Shown: positions 9,008 to 18,454 of the stretch, piece by piece
Numbering within the stretch: position 1 is the stretch's first letter
How the letters are laid out: every line of letters begins with the position of its first letter
Assembly (NCBI RefSeq): GCF_004115085.1
Contig: NZ_QXJP01000003.1
Location: 1 to 64,000 of the forward strand
Direction of reading: 5' to 3'
DNA length: 64,000 nt
Origin: Longirhabdus pacifica
GTDB lineage: Bacteria > Bacillota > Bacilli > Paenibacillales > DSM-105158
Translations under genes and position numbers: made by a program
The notes under the pieces: model-generated
Seen by the model: the letters and a program-made list of their open reading frames with translations, nothing else
Databases searched by the model: none
What the model was told of the DNA's origin: nothing

Positions 9008-10346
9008 TCGGATAGGTCGTATCTTTTTGTGTCGGTCTCATTCCATACTTCACAGCAATGCACTCTATTTCTTTTTTTGCTAATATCGTGTGAGCGGCGT
9101 CGGCTGGAATGTGTAATACATCTCCCGCTGAAACATAGGAAGCCTCCCCATCGAGGATGAATTTTCCTTCTCCTGATATGATGGTCCATACTTCATTGTG
9201 TTTTTCATCTCTTTGATAACTGATGTTACAACCTTGTTTGATGCACATTCTTGTTGTCAGTACTTCGTTACCAAATTGATCTTTCGTTACATCTAATACC
9301 TTCTGCCATCCCCATCTACTCTCTTCATACATCGGTCGCTGCTCTATGTGTTCTATCACTTGCTTAATTTGTGGACTCTGGGCCTTATCTGTAACTAAAA
9401 TACCATCTGCGCTCGCTGCTACAACCATATCGGAGCAGCCAATGACGGTAACGGGGATGTCCAATTCATTAATAATATGTGTATTTTGCGAGTTTTCAGT
9501 CATGACAGCTTTCCCTGTCGTATGGTGACTCATTTCTTCTGTCAACGTATTCCATGTACCGAGATCTTTCCAATCTCCTTCATACGGTGTCACCACGATG
9601 TGCTCTGCTTTTTCTACGACTTCGTAGTCAAAGCTAATTTTATTTAAATGTGTATACTGTTTCACTAATGTTTCGTAATCTATTGGAATTCCTTTTTCTA
9701 CTAGTAGGGAAATAAAGTACTCTAATTTAAAAGAAAACACACCACAGTTCCACAGTGCACCTTCCGTCATTAGTGTTTCCGCCATTGCTTTGTTTGGTTT
9801 CTCACTAAAACGCTGTACCGTATGATAGGTCGTTCCTTCTACGCTTTCTCTTTTATTTTCAGGAATAATATAACCGTATTTTTCGGATGGATGAAGGGGT
9901 TTTACTCCCATTAAAGCCAATTGTGCGTTGGAGTGGAGTATGATATGTTCTAACTCATGTATTTTTTGAAAGAACACTTCTTCTGTATAGGGATCGACTG
10001 GCATAACGGTAACGACTTCATGAAGGGGAACTTTTTCTACCGCATATAAATACACAGCAGATAGCGCAATAGCAGGAAACGTATCTTTTCGCTCTGGTTC
10101 TATAATAAGGGGAACATCTAAACCGAGTTGATTATAAATCATATCTTCTTGGGATTGACTTGTAGCGATATAGGCAGAAGATTGTAGACCTTGCTCATCC
10201 AACTGCCTCCATACCCGCTGTACCATCGATTCTTTTTCATTCCTCGTTGGGTGAGAGAGTACTTTCAAAAATTGTTTTGATCTTGCATCATTTGATAAGG
10301 GCCAGAGCCTTTTCCCTGATCCTCCAGATAGCAGTATAAGTTTCAT
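8988..10346 (-). CDS. manC: Mannose-1-phosphate guanylyltransferase / mannose-6-phosphate isomerase (bifunctional type)
   Basis: The enzyme makes GDP-mannose from mannose-1-phosphate and GTP. The N-terminal nucleotidyltransferase domain has the signature LSGGSGKRLWPLSN and SKQFLKVL; later FSEKPNKAMAE and NCGVFSFKLEYF are typical of the family. The last 110 residues form the cupin isomerase domain (HNEVWTIISGEGKFILDG, GDVLHIPADAAHTI), so it resembles the fused type II enzymes. The start is taken at the ATG at 10346, nine or so bases after GGGAGG; an earlier in-frame ATG lies within that site. It is the last gene of the exopolysaccharide cluster and supplies the mannose donor for one or more of the GT4 enzymes encoded upstream. 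It overlaps the beta-helix gene by 20 bases tail to tail. Confidence 0.92.
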   Translation of the reverse strand: MKLILLSGGSGKRLWPLSNDARSKQFLKVLSHPTRNEKESMVQRVWRQLDEQGLQSSAYIATSQSQEDMIYNQLGLDVPLIIEPERKDTFPAIALSAVYLYAVEKVPLHEVVTVMPVDPYTEEVFFQKIHELEHIILHSNAQLALMGVKPLHPSEKYGYIIPENKRESVEGTTYHTVQRFSEKPNKAMAETLMTEGALWNCGVFSFKLEYFISLLVEKGIPIDYETLVKQYTHLNKISFDYEVVEKAEHIVVTPYEGDWKDLGTWNTLTEEMSHHTTGKAVMTENSQNTHIINELDIPVTVIGCSDMVVAASADGILVTDKAQSPQIKQVIEHIEQRPMYEESRWGWQKVLDVTKDQFGNEVLTTRMCIKQGCNISYQRDEKHNEVWTIISGEGKFILDGEASYVSAGDVLHIPADAAHTILAKKEIECIAVKYGMRPTQKDTTYPIIAMTK

Positions 10347-10477
10347 ATGCTCGCATCCTCCCAATTTTTTTAACTGGTCGTTTCTAGTCCATAATCCATC
10401 GTGTATATTTCAATTGAACGTTTTCATGTTGAAAATACTGTACAATGTAAATGACTTACAAATTTTTCGGCTGCGGT

Positions 10478-11284
10478 TTAATCCTTAGATAATGAATGAC
10501 CTATCATGCTCTGCAATGTGTGTAGCACATGAACATTACATTTTTCCTTTTGTGTACAAAACGTAATAAGTCCGTATACGACTCTATTGTCTATATATTG
10601 TTTAATTTTTCTTTTTCTTAATCTATCACTAAATATAACGTATTCATGCCGCTCTGTGTTATCTAAATAGGTGATATGCTGCAAAATATTATGCCGAATG
10701 AAGTAAGCACAATGCACCACATCCACTTGTATCAGACCTTTGATCTCTTGTTGCTGTATTTTGTAATAAAACGGATGGTCTACAAAATAACCATTTGCAC
10801 ATGTTGCAAAGTGATAGTTTGAATAAGAGGATGTTGCATCATCGTGTTTCATAAATGGTCCTACTACAGGCAGCAACGTATCGTACATGCGTTGCAATGT
10901 GTTAGGAATAATGAAATTATCACAATCCACCGTAAAGTAATGCGTATGCTTTTGATTCGCCCATGCTATGGAGTCTTGTCTAATTTTCCCCAGCACTTGA
11001 AACCTCAGTGCATTCCATTCATGTGGTTTGTATTGTTCCACTTTAGCGTTAACATCACTATCATCATAAAAAATTTCATCATATCGATGGGCTACTTTGT
11101 TGATCCATTTTTTTAGTACATTAGCTGTTTGATCCACATTATTGTTCGTGCGAATGTACAATTTAATTTTAGAAGCAGGATAGGTTTGGTTTTCTATACA
11201 CTGTAAGTAGTAAGGCAGTAAATGTTCTTTATCTTTAGCCAAAATAGCTATTGTAATCTTATCTGTTTCGTGATGATTGGTCAT
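10478..11284 (-). CDS. GT-A glycosyltransferase resembling collagen galactosyltransferase / PLOD-type enzymes
   Basis: The 268-residue protein begins ITIAILAKDKEHLLPYYLQC, has the nucleotide-sugar segment LYIRTNNNVDQTANVL, and a D-x-D metal motif at Asp120-Cys-Asp122 (HYFTVDCDNFIIPNTLQ). It continues with VVGPFM, then SYSNYHFAT, a GYFVDHPFYYKI segment and a late VVHCAYFIR strand. This order of elements matches what I recall of the catalytic domain of animal procollagen galactosyltransferases and related giant-virus enzymes. It would act in the cytoplasm with a UDP-sugar. It lies inside the exopolysaccharide cluster, so a polysaccharide acceptor is most likely, but the same window encodes a collagen-like surface protein. 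Acceptor and sugar are not known. Confidence 0.7.
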   Translation of the reverse strand: MTNHHETDKITIAILAKDKEHLLPYYLQCIENQTYPASKIKLYIRTNNNVDQTANVLKKWINKVAHRYDEIFYDDSDVNAKVEQYKPHEWNALRFQVLGKIRQDSIAWANQKHTHYFTVDCDNFIIPNTLQRMYDTLLPVVGPFMKHDDATSSYSNYHFATCANGYFVDHPFYYKIQQQEIKGLIQVDVVHCAYFIRHNILQHITYLDNTERHEYVIFSDRLRKRKIKQYIDNRVVYGLITFCTQKEKCNVHVLHTLQSMIGHSLSKD

Positions 11285-11407
11285 GTTTCTTTACCCACAA
11301 TCCCTTCTTGAAAGTATTATATTTATATGCATGGTGGAAGGGCTTGTGCGCCTATTTGCGACGTTGCATGTCGGAGAAAATTCGAAAGCTAAATGTCCAA
11401 GGATTTT

Positions 11408-12556
11408 CTATGAAAGCTGCTTGGAAGCTGCTGCTTCATCTAGAGATGAATGGGACAGTGAGCCAGTTTGAAATCGTTGTAAGGCAACTTGCAAAAATTG
11501 GTTTAACTTGTTTTTAAATTGGTCAACATCAAATTTCATCGCATGCTGACGTATGATGGAGCCGTCCCAATGCTGCTTTTCTAATACGTTGACAGCTTGC
11601 ACTACACTCTCTACTGTTTGATTTTGAAAAAACACACCGTTGATTTCTGGTACTACCGTATCCAGTGCACCACCTGCTTGATAAGCGATAACAGGTCTTC
11701 CAGCAGCATTCACCTCTAAAGGCGTGATTCCGAAATCTTCTTCACCTGGAAAAATTAATGCTCTGCAATTGGCCATTAACTTATTAATTTCTTCGTCTTC
11801 CAGTCTTCCTAAAAAAGTGACGTTAGGTTTAGCCATGGACTGCAATCGCTGTTTGTCTGGTCCGTCACCAACGATATATAATGGTATGCCTAATTCGTTA
11901 AAGGACTGTACGGCTAAGTCAATTCGTTTATAACTGACCAATCTAGAAACGACTAAATAATAATTGTCTACTTTAGGTGAAATGTTGAACCTAGACGTGT
12001 TAATGGGTGGAAAAATAACTTCGGCATCTCGCTGATAAAACTTCGCAATACGATGTTTGACAATACTAGAATTCGCGATAAATTGATCCACTCGAGAAGA
12101 CGTTTTGACATCCCAATTTTTCAAGTACATCATATACAAACCGAGCATTCGTTTCATCACAGCAGGATTCGATTCACGCATCATGTAATTATCGTAATCC
12201 CATGCAAATCGCATCGGTGTATGACAATAGCACACATGAAAAGTGTGATCTGGCACTTTAATGCCTTTCATAAATGCACTACTAGAACTAATGACGATAT
12301 CGAAATCACGAAAGTCAAAATCTTTTACCGCTATTGGGTATAACGGTAACATACGCTTGAAATTAGATACGCTGCCTGGTATTTTTTGCAGCCAACTTGT
12401 CCGAATATCGGCATTTTTCAAATTGTATAGTAATCGGCTAGAGTCTAATGCTGTCGTATAAATCGGTGCGTTTGGGAACATACTGTGCAGCACTTCAACA
12501 ACCCTTTCCGCACCACCCATCTGGATTAAATAATCATGAGCTAAAGCGACTTTCAT
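11408..12556 (-). CDS. Glycosyltransferase family 4 (WbaZ-like mannosyltransferase type)
   Basis: The GT-B enzyme starts MKVALAHDYLIQMGGAERVV, has the central YYLVVSRLVSYKRIDLAV linker typical of the family, and the donor-binding E-x(7)-E segment at EEDFGITPLEVNAAGRPVIAY. It most resembles WbaZ/WbdB-type mannosyl- or rhamnosyltransferases, which fits the manC gene nearby, although the sugar is not proven. The long upstream extension of the frame (49 codons) overlaps the preceding gene and lacks a ribosome binding site. The ATG at 12556 follows AAGGATGGTG and gives 382 residues, the usual family length. It is a cytoplasmic enzyme acting at the inner membrane face on a lipid-linked glycan. Confidence 0.87.
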   Translation of the reverse strand: MKVALAHDYLIQMGGAERVVEVLHSMFPNAPIYTTALDSSRLLYNLKNADIRTSWLQKIPGSVSNFKRMLPLYPIAVKDFDFRDFDIVISSSSAFMKGIKVPDHTFHVCYCHTPMRFAWDYDNYMMRESNPAVMKRMLGLYMMYLKNWDVKTSSRVDQFIANSSIVKHRIAKFYQRDAEVIFPPINTSRFNISPKVDNYYLVVSRLVSYKRIDLAVQSFNELGIPLYIVGDGPDKQRLQSMAKPNVTFLGRLEDEEINKLMANCRALIFPGEEDFGITPLEVNAAGRPVIAYQAGGALDTVVPEINGVFFQNQTVESVVQAVNVLEKQHWDGSIIRQHAMKFDVDQFKNKLNQFLQVALQRFQTGSLSHSSLDEAAASKQLS

Positions 12557-12573
12557 TTCACACCATCCTTTTT

Positions 12574-13713
12574 TTATTGTAGCAATCGTTGATAAAACTT
12601 CGTTAATTTGTGTGAAGTTTGTTCTATGACAAAATGCTGCTTTACCCGCTGCATTCCTTGTAAACCCATTTCTTTTCGCTGTTCCGGATGGTCGAGCATC
12701 CATTGTAATGCTTCACTAAGTACAGCTGGTTTGTTCGGTTCAATCAGCAATCCTGTTTCGTTCGGTACTACAATTTCTTTAGGCCCCCCTGCATCGGATG
12801 CAATAACGGGAAGTCCACACGCCATGCCTTCTACAATAACTTGTCCGAACGGTTCTGGTGTAATGGAAGTATGAATGAGTAAATGCGCCTTTTGCAGCCA
12901 TGGTTTAATAGGATCGACATGCCCTAACAAAGTGACATTTTGTAAGTTTTCGTGTTGTATGAAGGCTTTAAGCTCTTCCTTATAAGCTTCTTCTCCAAAT
13001 AAGGCGTCACCTGCCAGCCAAAAATGAACGTGCGGTACATCTTTCAGTAATTTTGCTGCTTGCAATAAAACGTGCTGACCTTTCCAAGCTGCTAATCTCC
13101 CTACAAGTAGGACATGAAATGGCTGTTCACGATGATCTTGATGTGCAGGATTCTCTAGTTTGTCGGCATAAGCGGAATAAATAATTTCTGCCCGCTGTAA
13201 TTTTTTCTGAGGTAATTGTAATGTGGATAGCGTAGATGTTGAATTCGTAATGATTCCATCTGGTAAAATATGAACCAGTGTTCTCAATGTTTTAGCTACG
13301 AGAGGATGTAAGTATGGAGATGCGATTTGGTCTCGTATATGCCAAATCAGTGGCTTTTTCACTTTTCTTGCTGCTACTGCACCATAGAGTGCCGATTTCA
13401 ATGAATTGGTATGTATGCCATCGATATTTTCTTGTGTCAGTATTTTTCCCAGACGATGCCCGTAGCGCATCATAGATATACAGGATGATAGTAAACTTGG
13501 TGTCAATGCATTGCGATTTCTATTGCGTACTTTTTCATCTAAAGGAATAATGCGCACATCCACTCCCGCTTCCTGCAACTTTTCCGCAAGTGGGCCGTGT
13601 TCTGCCAGGATGACCAAAGGTTCCACATCCTCATTGGGATGTGTTAACAAATTATATAATGCTACTTCCCCTCCACTCCAACGAGAAGTATGATCCAAAT
13701 ACGCTATGCGCAA
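12574..13713 (-). CDS. Glycosyltransferase family 4
   Basis: The 379-residue GT-B enzyme has the N-terminal WSGGEVALYNLL acceptor-side motif, the interdomain PFHVLLVGRLAAWKGQHVLL segment, and the donor-site motif PEPFGQVIVEGMACGLPVIA with the paired glutamates of retaining GT4 enzymes. It contributes one sugar to the exopolysaccharide repeat unit; the identity of that sugar is not visible. Its start overlaps the end of the next upstream glycosyltransferase gene by 10 bases, and its stop lies 17 bases before the start of the WbaZ-like gene, as expected in a tight operon. Confidence 0.88.
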   Translation of the reverse strand: MRIAYLDHTSRWSGGEVALYNLLTHPNEDVEPLVILAEHGPLAEKLQEAGVDVRIIPLDEKVRNRNRNALTPSLLSSCISMMRYGHRLGKILTQENIDGIHTNSLKSALYGAVAARKVKKPLIWHIRDQIASPYLHPLVAKTLRTLVHILPDGIITNSTSTLSTLQLPQKKLQRAEIIYSAYADKLENPAHQDHREQPFHVLLVGRLAAWKGQHVLLQAAKLLKDVPHVHFWLAGDALFGEEAYKEELKAFIQHENLQNVTLLGHVDPIKPWLQKAHLLIHTSITPEPFGQVIVEGMACGLPVIASDAGGPKEIVVPNETGLLIEPNKPAVLSEALQWMLDHPEQRKEMGLQGMQRVKQHFVIEQTSHKLTKFYQRLLQ

Positions 13714-14891
13714 GGTTCACTCCCCTCCTTTACTAACGATGATTTCAATACTTCCTCTACCTGTCTACTAACGACTTCCCATGTAAAATGCTTCTCCACG
13801 TACGCTCTGCACTCCGCTGATGTGGGCCACTGTTCTCTGTTTTTTATTACGTGTTTCAGCCCTTCTTCCATATGCAAAGCCGACGTTCCTTTCAATACCA
13901 TGTGCGGTGAAAAAGGGGTTAGGATTTCACTATTCCCACCTATAGGTGTAGCGACAACTGGCGTCCCGCTTGCCAACGCTTCTACAGTAATTAGTCCAAA
14001 GCCTTCTAAAGCTTGCGAAGGAACAACGAATAAATCCGCAGCTTGATAGTACAATGGGAGCTTGTCCTGCGGAATGTATCCTGTTAGGAGTACATGATGC
14101 GCTAGGCCCAACGTTTGTATTTTTTGCTGCAACTGATCTTGTAATGCTCCCTTACCACCAATCACAAGCAACACATCATCTTCTTGCTCCACTACCTGTT
14201 TCCATGCATCCACAAGTTCCAACAATCCCATCCGATGCACTAATCTTCGAATAGAGAGTACTACTTTTTTTTGCTTCGGTAGTTGTAAAAGCTCTCTTAT
14301 TTTTTCCTTATCTTTTGTAGGAAAAAATTGCTTTTCATCGGCTGCACCCACAATTTTTACAATGTGATGATCATCTACACGGTAATCATCCTGTAAAATG
14401 GCTCGAAAACGATCACTTAGCACAATGAATCGATCTGCTAGACGGTACATTTGCATTTCAATCGATTTAGCAGCTCTGCACTTTAATGCATGGAGAAAAC
14501 CAGATCCTTCGACTTCCATCTCCTGACTCCATGGGCCGTGAAAACCTACCACTACCGGAATGTTTCTTTTTTTCGCTTCTTGAGCGACACCTAAGCTATA
14601 TGGAGCGAAATGTGCATACACGACATCGACAGTGCCCTCATCCATCCATTTTGCAGCAGCGAGCTGAAATGCCTTTGTTTTTGTTTTTAATCCTTTATCT
14701 GGGGCCACAATGTTATGTAATTGAAACGTTGCTGGACTAGTCACCTGCTCTTTGCAGCTAACGAAGACGTCTAATTGATGTTCAAGTGCTAGCTGTTCCG
14801 CCATGGAGGATACATACGTATTTAATCCACCTGGCTGCTGATCTGGCCAACCCATGCCAATCATTAAAATATGCAGTTTATTTGTTTGCAA
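13704..14891 (-). CDS. Glycosyltransferase family 4
   Basis: The 395-residue GT-B enzyme carries the glycine-rich loop GWPDQQPGGLNTYVSSMAEQ, the VVLSIRRLVHRMGLLELVDA hinge and the donor motif ALEGFGLITVEALASGTPVVA-type element near residue 300. The overall pattern is that of retaining GT4 mannosyl- or glucosyltransferases. It overlaps the upstream GT2 gene by 14 bases and the downstream GT4 gene by 10 bases, so translation of these genes is probably coupled. It is one of three GT4 enzymes in this cluster; the sequence does not show the order in which they act. Confidence 0.88.
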   Translation of the reverse strand: MQTNKLHILMIGMGWPDQQPGGLNTYVSSMAEQLALEHQLDVFVSCKEQVTSPATFQLHNIVAPDKGLKTKTKAFQLAAAKWMDEGTVDVVYAHFAPYSLGVAQEAKKRNIPVVVGFHGPWSQEMEVEGSGFLHALKCRAAKSIEMQMYRLADRFIVLSDRFRAILQDDYRVDDHHIVKIVGAADEKQFFPTKDKEKIRELLQLPKQKKVVLSIRRLVHRMGLLELVDAWKQVVEQEDDVLLVIGGKGALQDQLQQKIQTLGLAHHVLLTGYIPQDKLPLYYQAADLFVVPSQALEGFGLITVEALASGTPVVATPIGGNSEILTPFSPHMVLKGTSALHMEEGLKHVIKNREQWPTSAECRAYVEKHFTWEVVSRQVEEVLKSSLVKEGSEPCA

Positions 14892-15684
14892 CCTTCACTT
14901 CCTCCCTTCCCCGCTTTGAAGCTAGTGAAGAACTTGGCATATATTTTTCGTACAGTTTGATCTGCTTCATGAATTCGTAATAGCTCCAGAACACAGCGAC
15001 AGCAAACCCGGCGACTCCTTTTTTGTACAATTGATGCACCATATATTTTTGCACAAATTTTGCTGGCGGACGCCACAACATATTTACCATATGAAATTTC
15101 TGTTTTTGCTCGTATGCCTGCTCTGCTTCCAACTTGGTATATCTATTAAAGCGCTGCACATGATCCTCTATACTGCGGAAACCATTATGCCATAACACCC
15201 CTTCTAATTGACCTGTCTTATCCTCTTCTACATCTGGTCTTTCATGGACGTGGGTGTCATTGATTTTCACACGCTTTCGATGGTATAACCGTACGAGATA
15301 CTCTCCCTGTTCAAACCACTTATTCAGAAAGTTACCAATACGATATACGGCATATGCTGCTGTTTCTTCCTCTTTATTTTCTTTCCATTTCATGATCGAT
15401 AATGCAAGCGGTTTGCTTACGATCTCATCTGCATCAATAAAAAATATCCAATCATGTACGGCTTGGTCTGCAGCAAAATTCCGTTGTTTCGCATACCCTT
15501 CAAAAGCATGATGAATGACCCTACAGCCAAGTCGTTCTGCTATTTGCACGGTGTTGTCTTTACTCCCGCCATCAACGACTACGATCTCATCTGCAACATG
15601 CATGCAGGATAAAATAGACTGTTCAATCCGTTCCTGTTCATCTTGTGCGATCATGACGACAGATAGTTGTTTAGATGATGTCAC
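14878..15684 (-). CDS. Glycosyltransferase family 2 (WaaE/LgtF-like)
   Basis: The GT-A enzyme shows LSVVMIAQDEQERIEQSI at the N-terminus, the VVDGGSKDNTVQIAERLGC donor-binding segment, the D-x-D-E metal motif (FFIDADEIV) and YAKQRNFA. A C-terminal amphipathic region (RPPAKFVQKYMVHQLYKKG) with a short hydrophobic stretch is typical of the WaaE/KdtX and LgtF group, which add beta-linked glucose or related sugars. The start is a GTG preceded by a GGGGTGAGAG-type ribosome binding site. It sits between the flippase gene and a GT4 gene in the exopolysaccharide operon. The sugar transferred is inferred only from the family. Confidence 0.87.
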   Translation of the reverse strand: MTSSKQLSVVMIAQDEQERIEQSILSCMHVADEIVVVDGGSKDNTVQIAERLGCRVIHHAFEGYAKQRNFAADQAVHDWIFFIDADEIVSKPLALSIMKWKENKEEETAAYAVYRIGNFLNKWFEQGEYLVRLYHRKRVKINDTHVHERPDVEEDKTGQLEGVLWHNGFRSIEDHVQRFNRYTKLEAEQAYEQKQKFHMVNMLWRPPAKFVQKYMVHQLYKKGVAGFAVAVFWSYYEFMKQIKLYEKYMPSSSLASKRGREEVKVANK

Positions 15685-15706
15685 CTTTCTCTCACCCCTT
15701 CTCCTC

Positions 15707-17038
15707 TTATCGCTTTAGTTGTTGAAATAACCATCGTACATCTTGTGGCAATAAGAACAATTTCCACACCTTCACTTTTAATACGAACCAGTATTGCAAC
15801 CATATAGCTACGAAACGGAAACAAGTCGCGATGAGTACGGCAGCACCCGCTCCAACAAGCCCCAATAATGGTTCTAATACGATGACGAGTGGCAAGGTTA
15901 CACTTAACCCTATTCCTTGTGTCACCGTCACCTTTCCAGGAAGGTTCAAAGCCATAAACGCTTGCGCCAATATCATGATGCCACCTGCAAGAACGGCATC
16001 AAAAAGTAATATTTGAAAAATAGTAATCGCTTCAGCAAACGCTTCTCCATACAACAGCACGAGCACATAAGGCGCAATCACCGTTAAAATGAGTGCAATA
16101 CATAAACCGATAAACATGCTGATGCGAAATACAGTAAGTGTGATGTCCACCACTTTTTCTTTTGCCATTCCAGTAGCTTTCGGAAATAGTACGGTAATGG
16201 CAGATTGGTAAATAATATTCACCATGCGAGCTAAACTTAATGCAACGACGTATAACCCCAATTCTTTTGCCGATAAAAATGCCACTAAAATGACTTTATC
16301 CAAATGATTGGAAATGTTACCCAGTAAGTCAATCCCATACGATCTAATGCCATATCCAAATAATCGCTGACAAGAACGCTTGAAGTGAAGCAACTTCCAG
16401 CCATATCGTTTTAACAAATGATGCGTGGACCACAGCACGATAGGAATCGTAGGTATTAAATAAGATAAACTGACCGAAACAGGGGTAAGTCTATTTGAGC
16501 TCATCAGCACGCATAATAACACCAACGTAGCAAATGGTGGGACATAACGCAGGCGATTATATAGTGTAAATTCCCCTTCTACCTGCAATACCGCATTATT
16601 CATGAGAAGCAGCATGACAATCGGAGCTTGCAATAGAAACCATTGTGCATACATCACCACTTCATGTGAAGAAGACTGCAGCCACCACGGAATAAAGAGA
16701 ACGCCGATACCGATTGCTACAAAACCGAGCATCACACCCAACACGATAGAAGCAGAGAATAATGATGCTCTTTCCTCTTTGTAGCGCTTCATATTGTAAA
16801 GTAGCGCAGCGGGTAAACCGAAAGTGAGAATAAAAGGTAAAAATTGCGACCAGATCATCATCGCCGACTGATCTCCTCTTCCAGTAGGAGCTAGCCCTCT
16901 CGCTGTAATAATGCCCGTCGCCATATTAATAACCACAATACCTATGCTAATCACCATCGTCTTCAGCGTATGAGAAAATCCCGTATCAGCACTCCATATA
17001 TTGCGAAATAATTGAAATGATTTCATTGCCCACTGCAT
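15707..17038 (-). CDS. Oligosaccharide flippase (Wzx/MATE-like polysaccharide exporter)
   Basis: The 443-residue protein is almost entirely hydrophobic, with about 12-14 predicted membrane segments and the typical early motif ITARGLAPTGRGDQSAMM followed by LPAALLYNMKRYKEER. This is the profile of the polysaccharide_synt/Wzx family, which moves lipid-linked repeat units across the membrane. The ATG follows directly after the TAG stop of the upstream polymerase gene, with GAGGGA seven bases before, indicating translational coupling. Its partner functions, Wzy-like polymerase or ligase and Wzz, are encoded immediately upstream. Confidence 0.88.
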   Translation of the reverse strand: MQWAMKSFQLFRNIWSADTGFSHTLKTMVISIGIVVINMATGIITARGLAPTGRGDQSAMMIWSQFLPFILTFGLPAALLYNMKRYKEERASLFSASIVLGVMLGFVAIGIGVLFIPWWLQSSSHEVVMYAQWFLLQAPIVMLLLMNNAVLQVEGEFTLYNRLRYVPPFATLVLLCVLMSSNRLTPVSVSLSYLIPTIPIVLWSTHHLLKRYGWKLLHFKRSCQRLFGYGIRSYGIDLLGNISNHLDKVILVAFLSAKELGLYVVALSLARMVNIIYQSAITVLFPKATGMAKEKVVDITLTVFRISMFIGLCIALILTVIAPYVLVLLYGEAFAEAITIFQILLFDAVLAGGIMILAQAFMALNLPGKVTVTQGIGLSVTLPLVIVLEPLLGLVGAGAAVLIATCFRFVAIWLQYWFVLKVKVWKLFLLPQDVRWLFQQLKR

Positions 17039-18418
17039 CTATTGTCCCTCACTTAATCCAACATAAAACCATGTCACCATAGCACTGACGCCAACAAAAC
17101 TATTGTCAGAAATCATCATAGCGATGGAACCACTGAACATCGCTATGCCAAGACATGGATACAACCCAAAACTGCGCATTTTCCATAACCTAAGCCAAAT
17201 CAATAGGAGAAAGATAAAAAAACAACTTCCTATAATGACACCGTACGTTACAAAAATAGAGCCTACTCCGTTATCGAGTATTGCTCCTTCCCCTACATTT
17301 CCTTCATTATTTAACTTTGTCCCTTTTCCTTGTGAACCAAGTCCTTTTCCTAAAGGCTGGCCTGTAATCATCGGAATTAAATGTTCTGCTATTTGCATTC
17401 TCTCAGTATAGGAATGATCTTCTTCTAGTGAAGTTAAACTGTTAAACCTCTGTTCCACCATCTCTGAACCAGGAATGAAGGGTAACAAAAAATATACACA
17501 TAAAGAGAAAAACACAAGCACGATGATTTTACCTAATTTTTGACCTTGTGTACTCCATATTAAATAGAGCAACACCGTCACTATGAGTCCAATCCACACC
17601 GATCTTACCAATGTTAAAACAAGACACGTCGCAATGATCAACATCGCAATCCAACCAAGACCGGATCGCCATCTTTTATCTAATAACATAGGAATTAATG
17701 CCCCAAACAAAAAGGCTGCTGCAGGCCCTGGAGAATTTAATGTAGAGAACACTCTAAGTTCATAAGGCACTGGACTTCCTATCGACATCATCTCTGCATT
17801 GTTCATCCAGAATACATCCCAAGGAGGGGCGAAAATAAACTGTATGATTCCATATAGAGACACAAAAAACGCAATCACAATATAACTAACAACTAATCCG
17901 TCTTTTTCTTTTTCACTAGGCGATCGCAAAGCAAGATACGGAAACATTAAAAATGGAACCACATAATACAGCAATTCAAATACAGCAGATAAGGTATATT
18001 TCGTTATGCCCAATATCATGCCGTACGCTAAAATCACGGCAAACAAAAGCATCATTTTACTTATAAAAGGTGAAATCCGATCCACATTTTTCAGGATAGA
18101 TAACATACACAACAAGGAAACGAGAAATGGAGCCAGTGCAATCAGAGATAACGAAGTATACTCGTTCATGGACCAGTCGACGACTCTCCTCAGTTCTGGT
18201 GCAACAGCCCACACAGCTAACACATACGGCATGTATCCGATGGAATCTCTTAGCACAAGTACGAAACCGATAAACACAAGAAGTACTACGATCATGATTT
18301 CCGTACTTGTATGTATGCCTAGTTTCGTTACCATACGACCAATGATAAGGGAGGTAAATAAGATAAATAGTCCTAGCCACATGCGCAACATAAACGGTTT
18401 CGACATCCAATTTTCCAT
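17039..18418 (-). CDS. O-antigen ligase / Wzy-type polysaccharide polymerase
   Basis: The 459-residue protein is an integral membrane protein with about 11-12 hydrophobic segments and a large extracellular loop around residues 310-400. That loop includes the Wzy_C-type LTLVRSVWIGLIV helix and a TERMQIAEHLIP element preceding a Gly-rich GKGLGSQGKGTKL loop. These features fit the O-antigen ligase/polymerase superfamily, which joins undecaprenyl-linked repeat units outside the membrane. Sequence alone cannot separate polymerase from ligase; in this Gram-positive context with Wzx and Wzz neighbours, polymerase is more likely. It lies between galU and the flippase gene. Confidence 0.85.
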   Translation of the reverse strand: MENWMSKPFMLRMWLGLFILFTSLIIGRMVTKLGIHTSTEIMIVVLLVFIGFVLVLRDSIGYMPYVLAVWAVAPELRRVVDWSMNEYTSLSLIALAPFLVSLLCMLSILKNVDRISPFISKMMLLFAVILAYGMILGITKYTLSAVFELLYYVVPFLMFPYLALRSPSEKEKDGLVVSYIVIAFFVSLYGIIQFIFAPPWDVFWMNNAEMMSIGSPVPYELRVFSTLNSPGPAAAFLFGALIPMLLDKRWRSGLGWIAMLIIATCLVLTLVRSVWIGLIVTVLLYLIWSTQGQKLGKIIVLVFFSLCVYFLLPFIPGSEMVEQRFNSLTSLEEDHSYTERMQIAEHLIPMITGQPLGKGLGSQGKGTKLNNEGNVGEGAILDNGVGSIFVTYGVIIGSCFFIFLLLIWLRLWKMRSFGLYPCLGIAMFSGSIAMMISDNSFVGVSAMVTWFYVGLSEGQ

Positions 18419-18454
18419 ACCTTATTGGCTCCCTTTTACATCCATTCAAATCAT

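Noticed and set aside
11277-11517. Plus-strand frames near the end of the WbaZ-like gene
   Set aside because: Shadows of the minus-strand glycosyltransferase; no ribosome binding site and no similarity.
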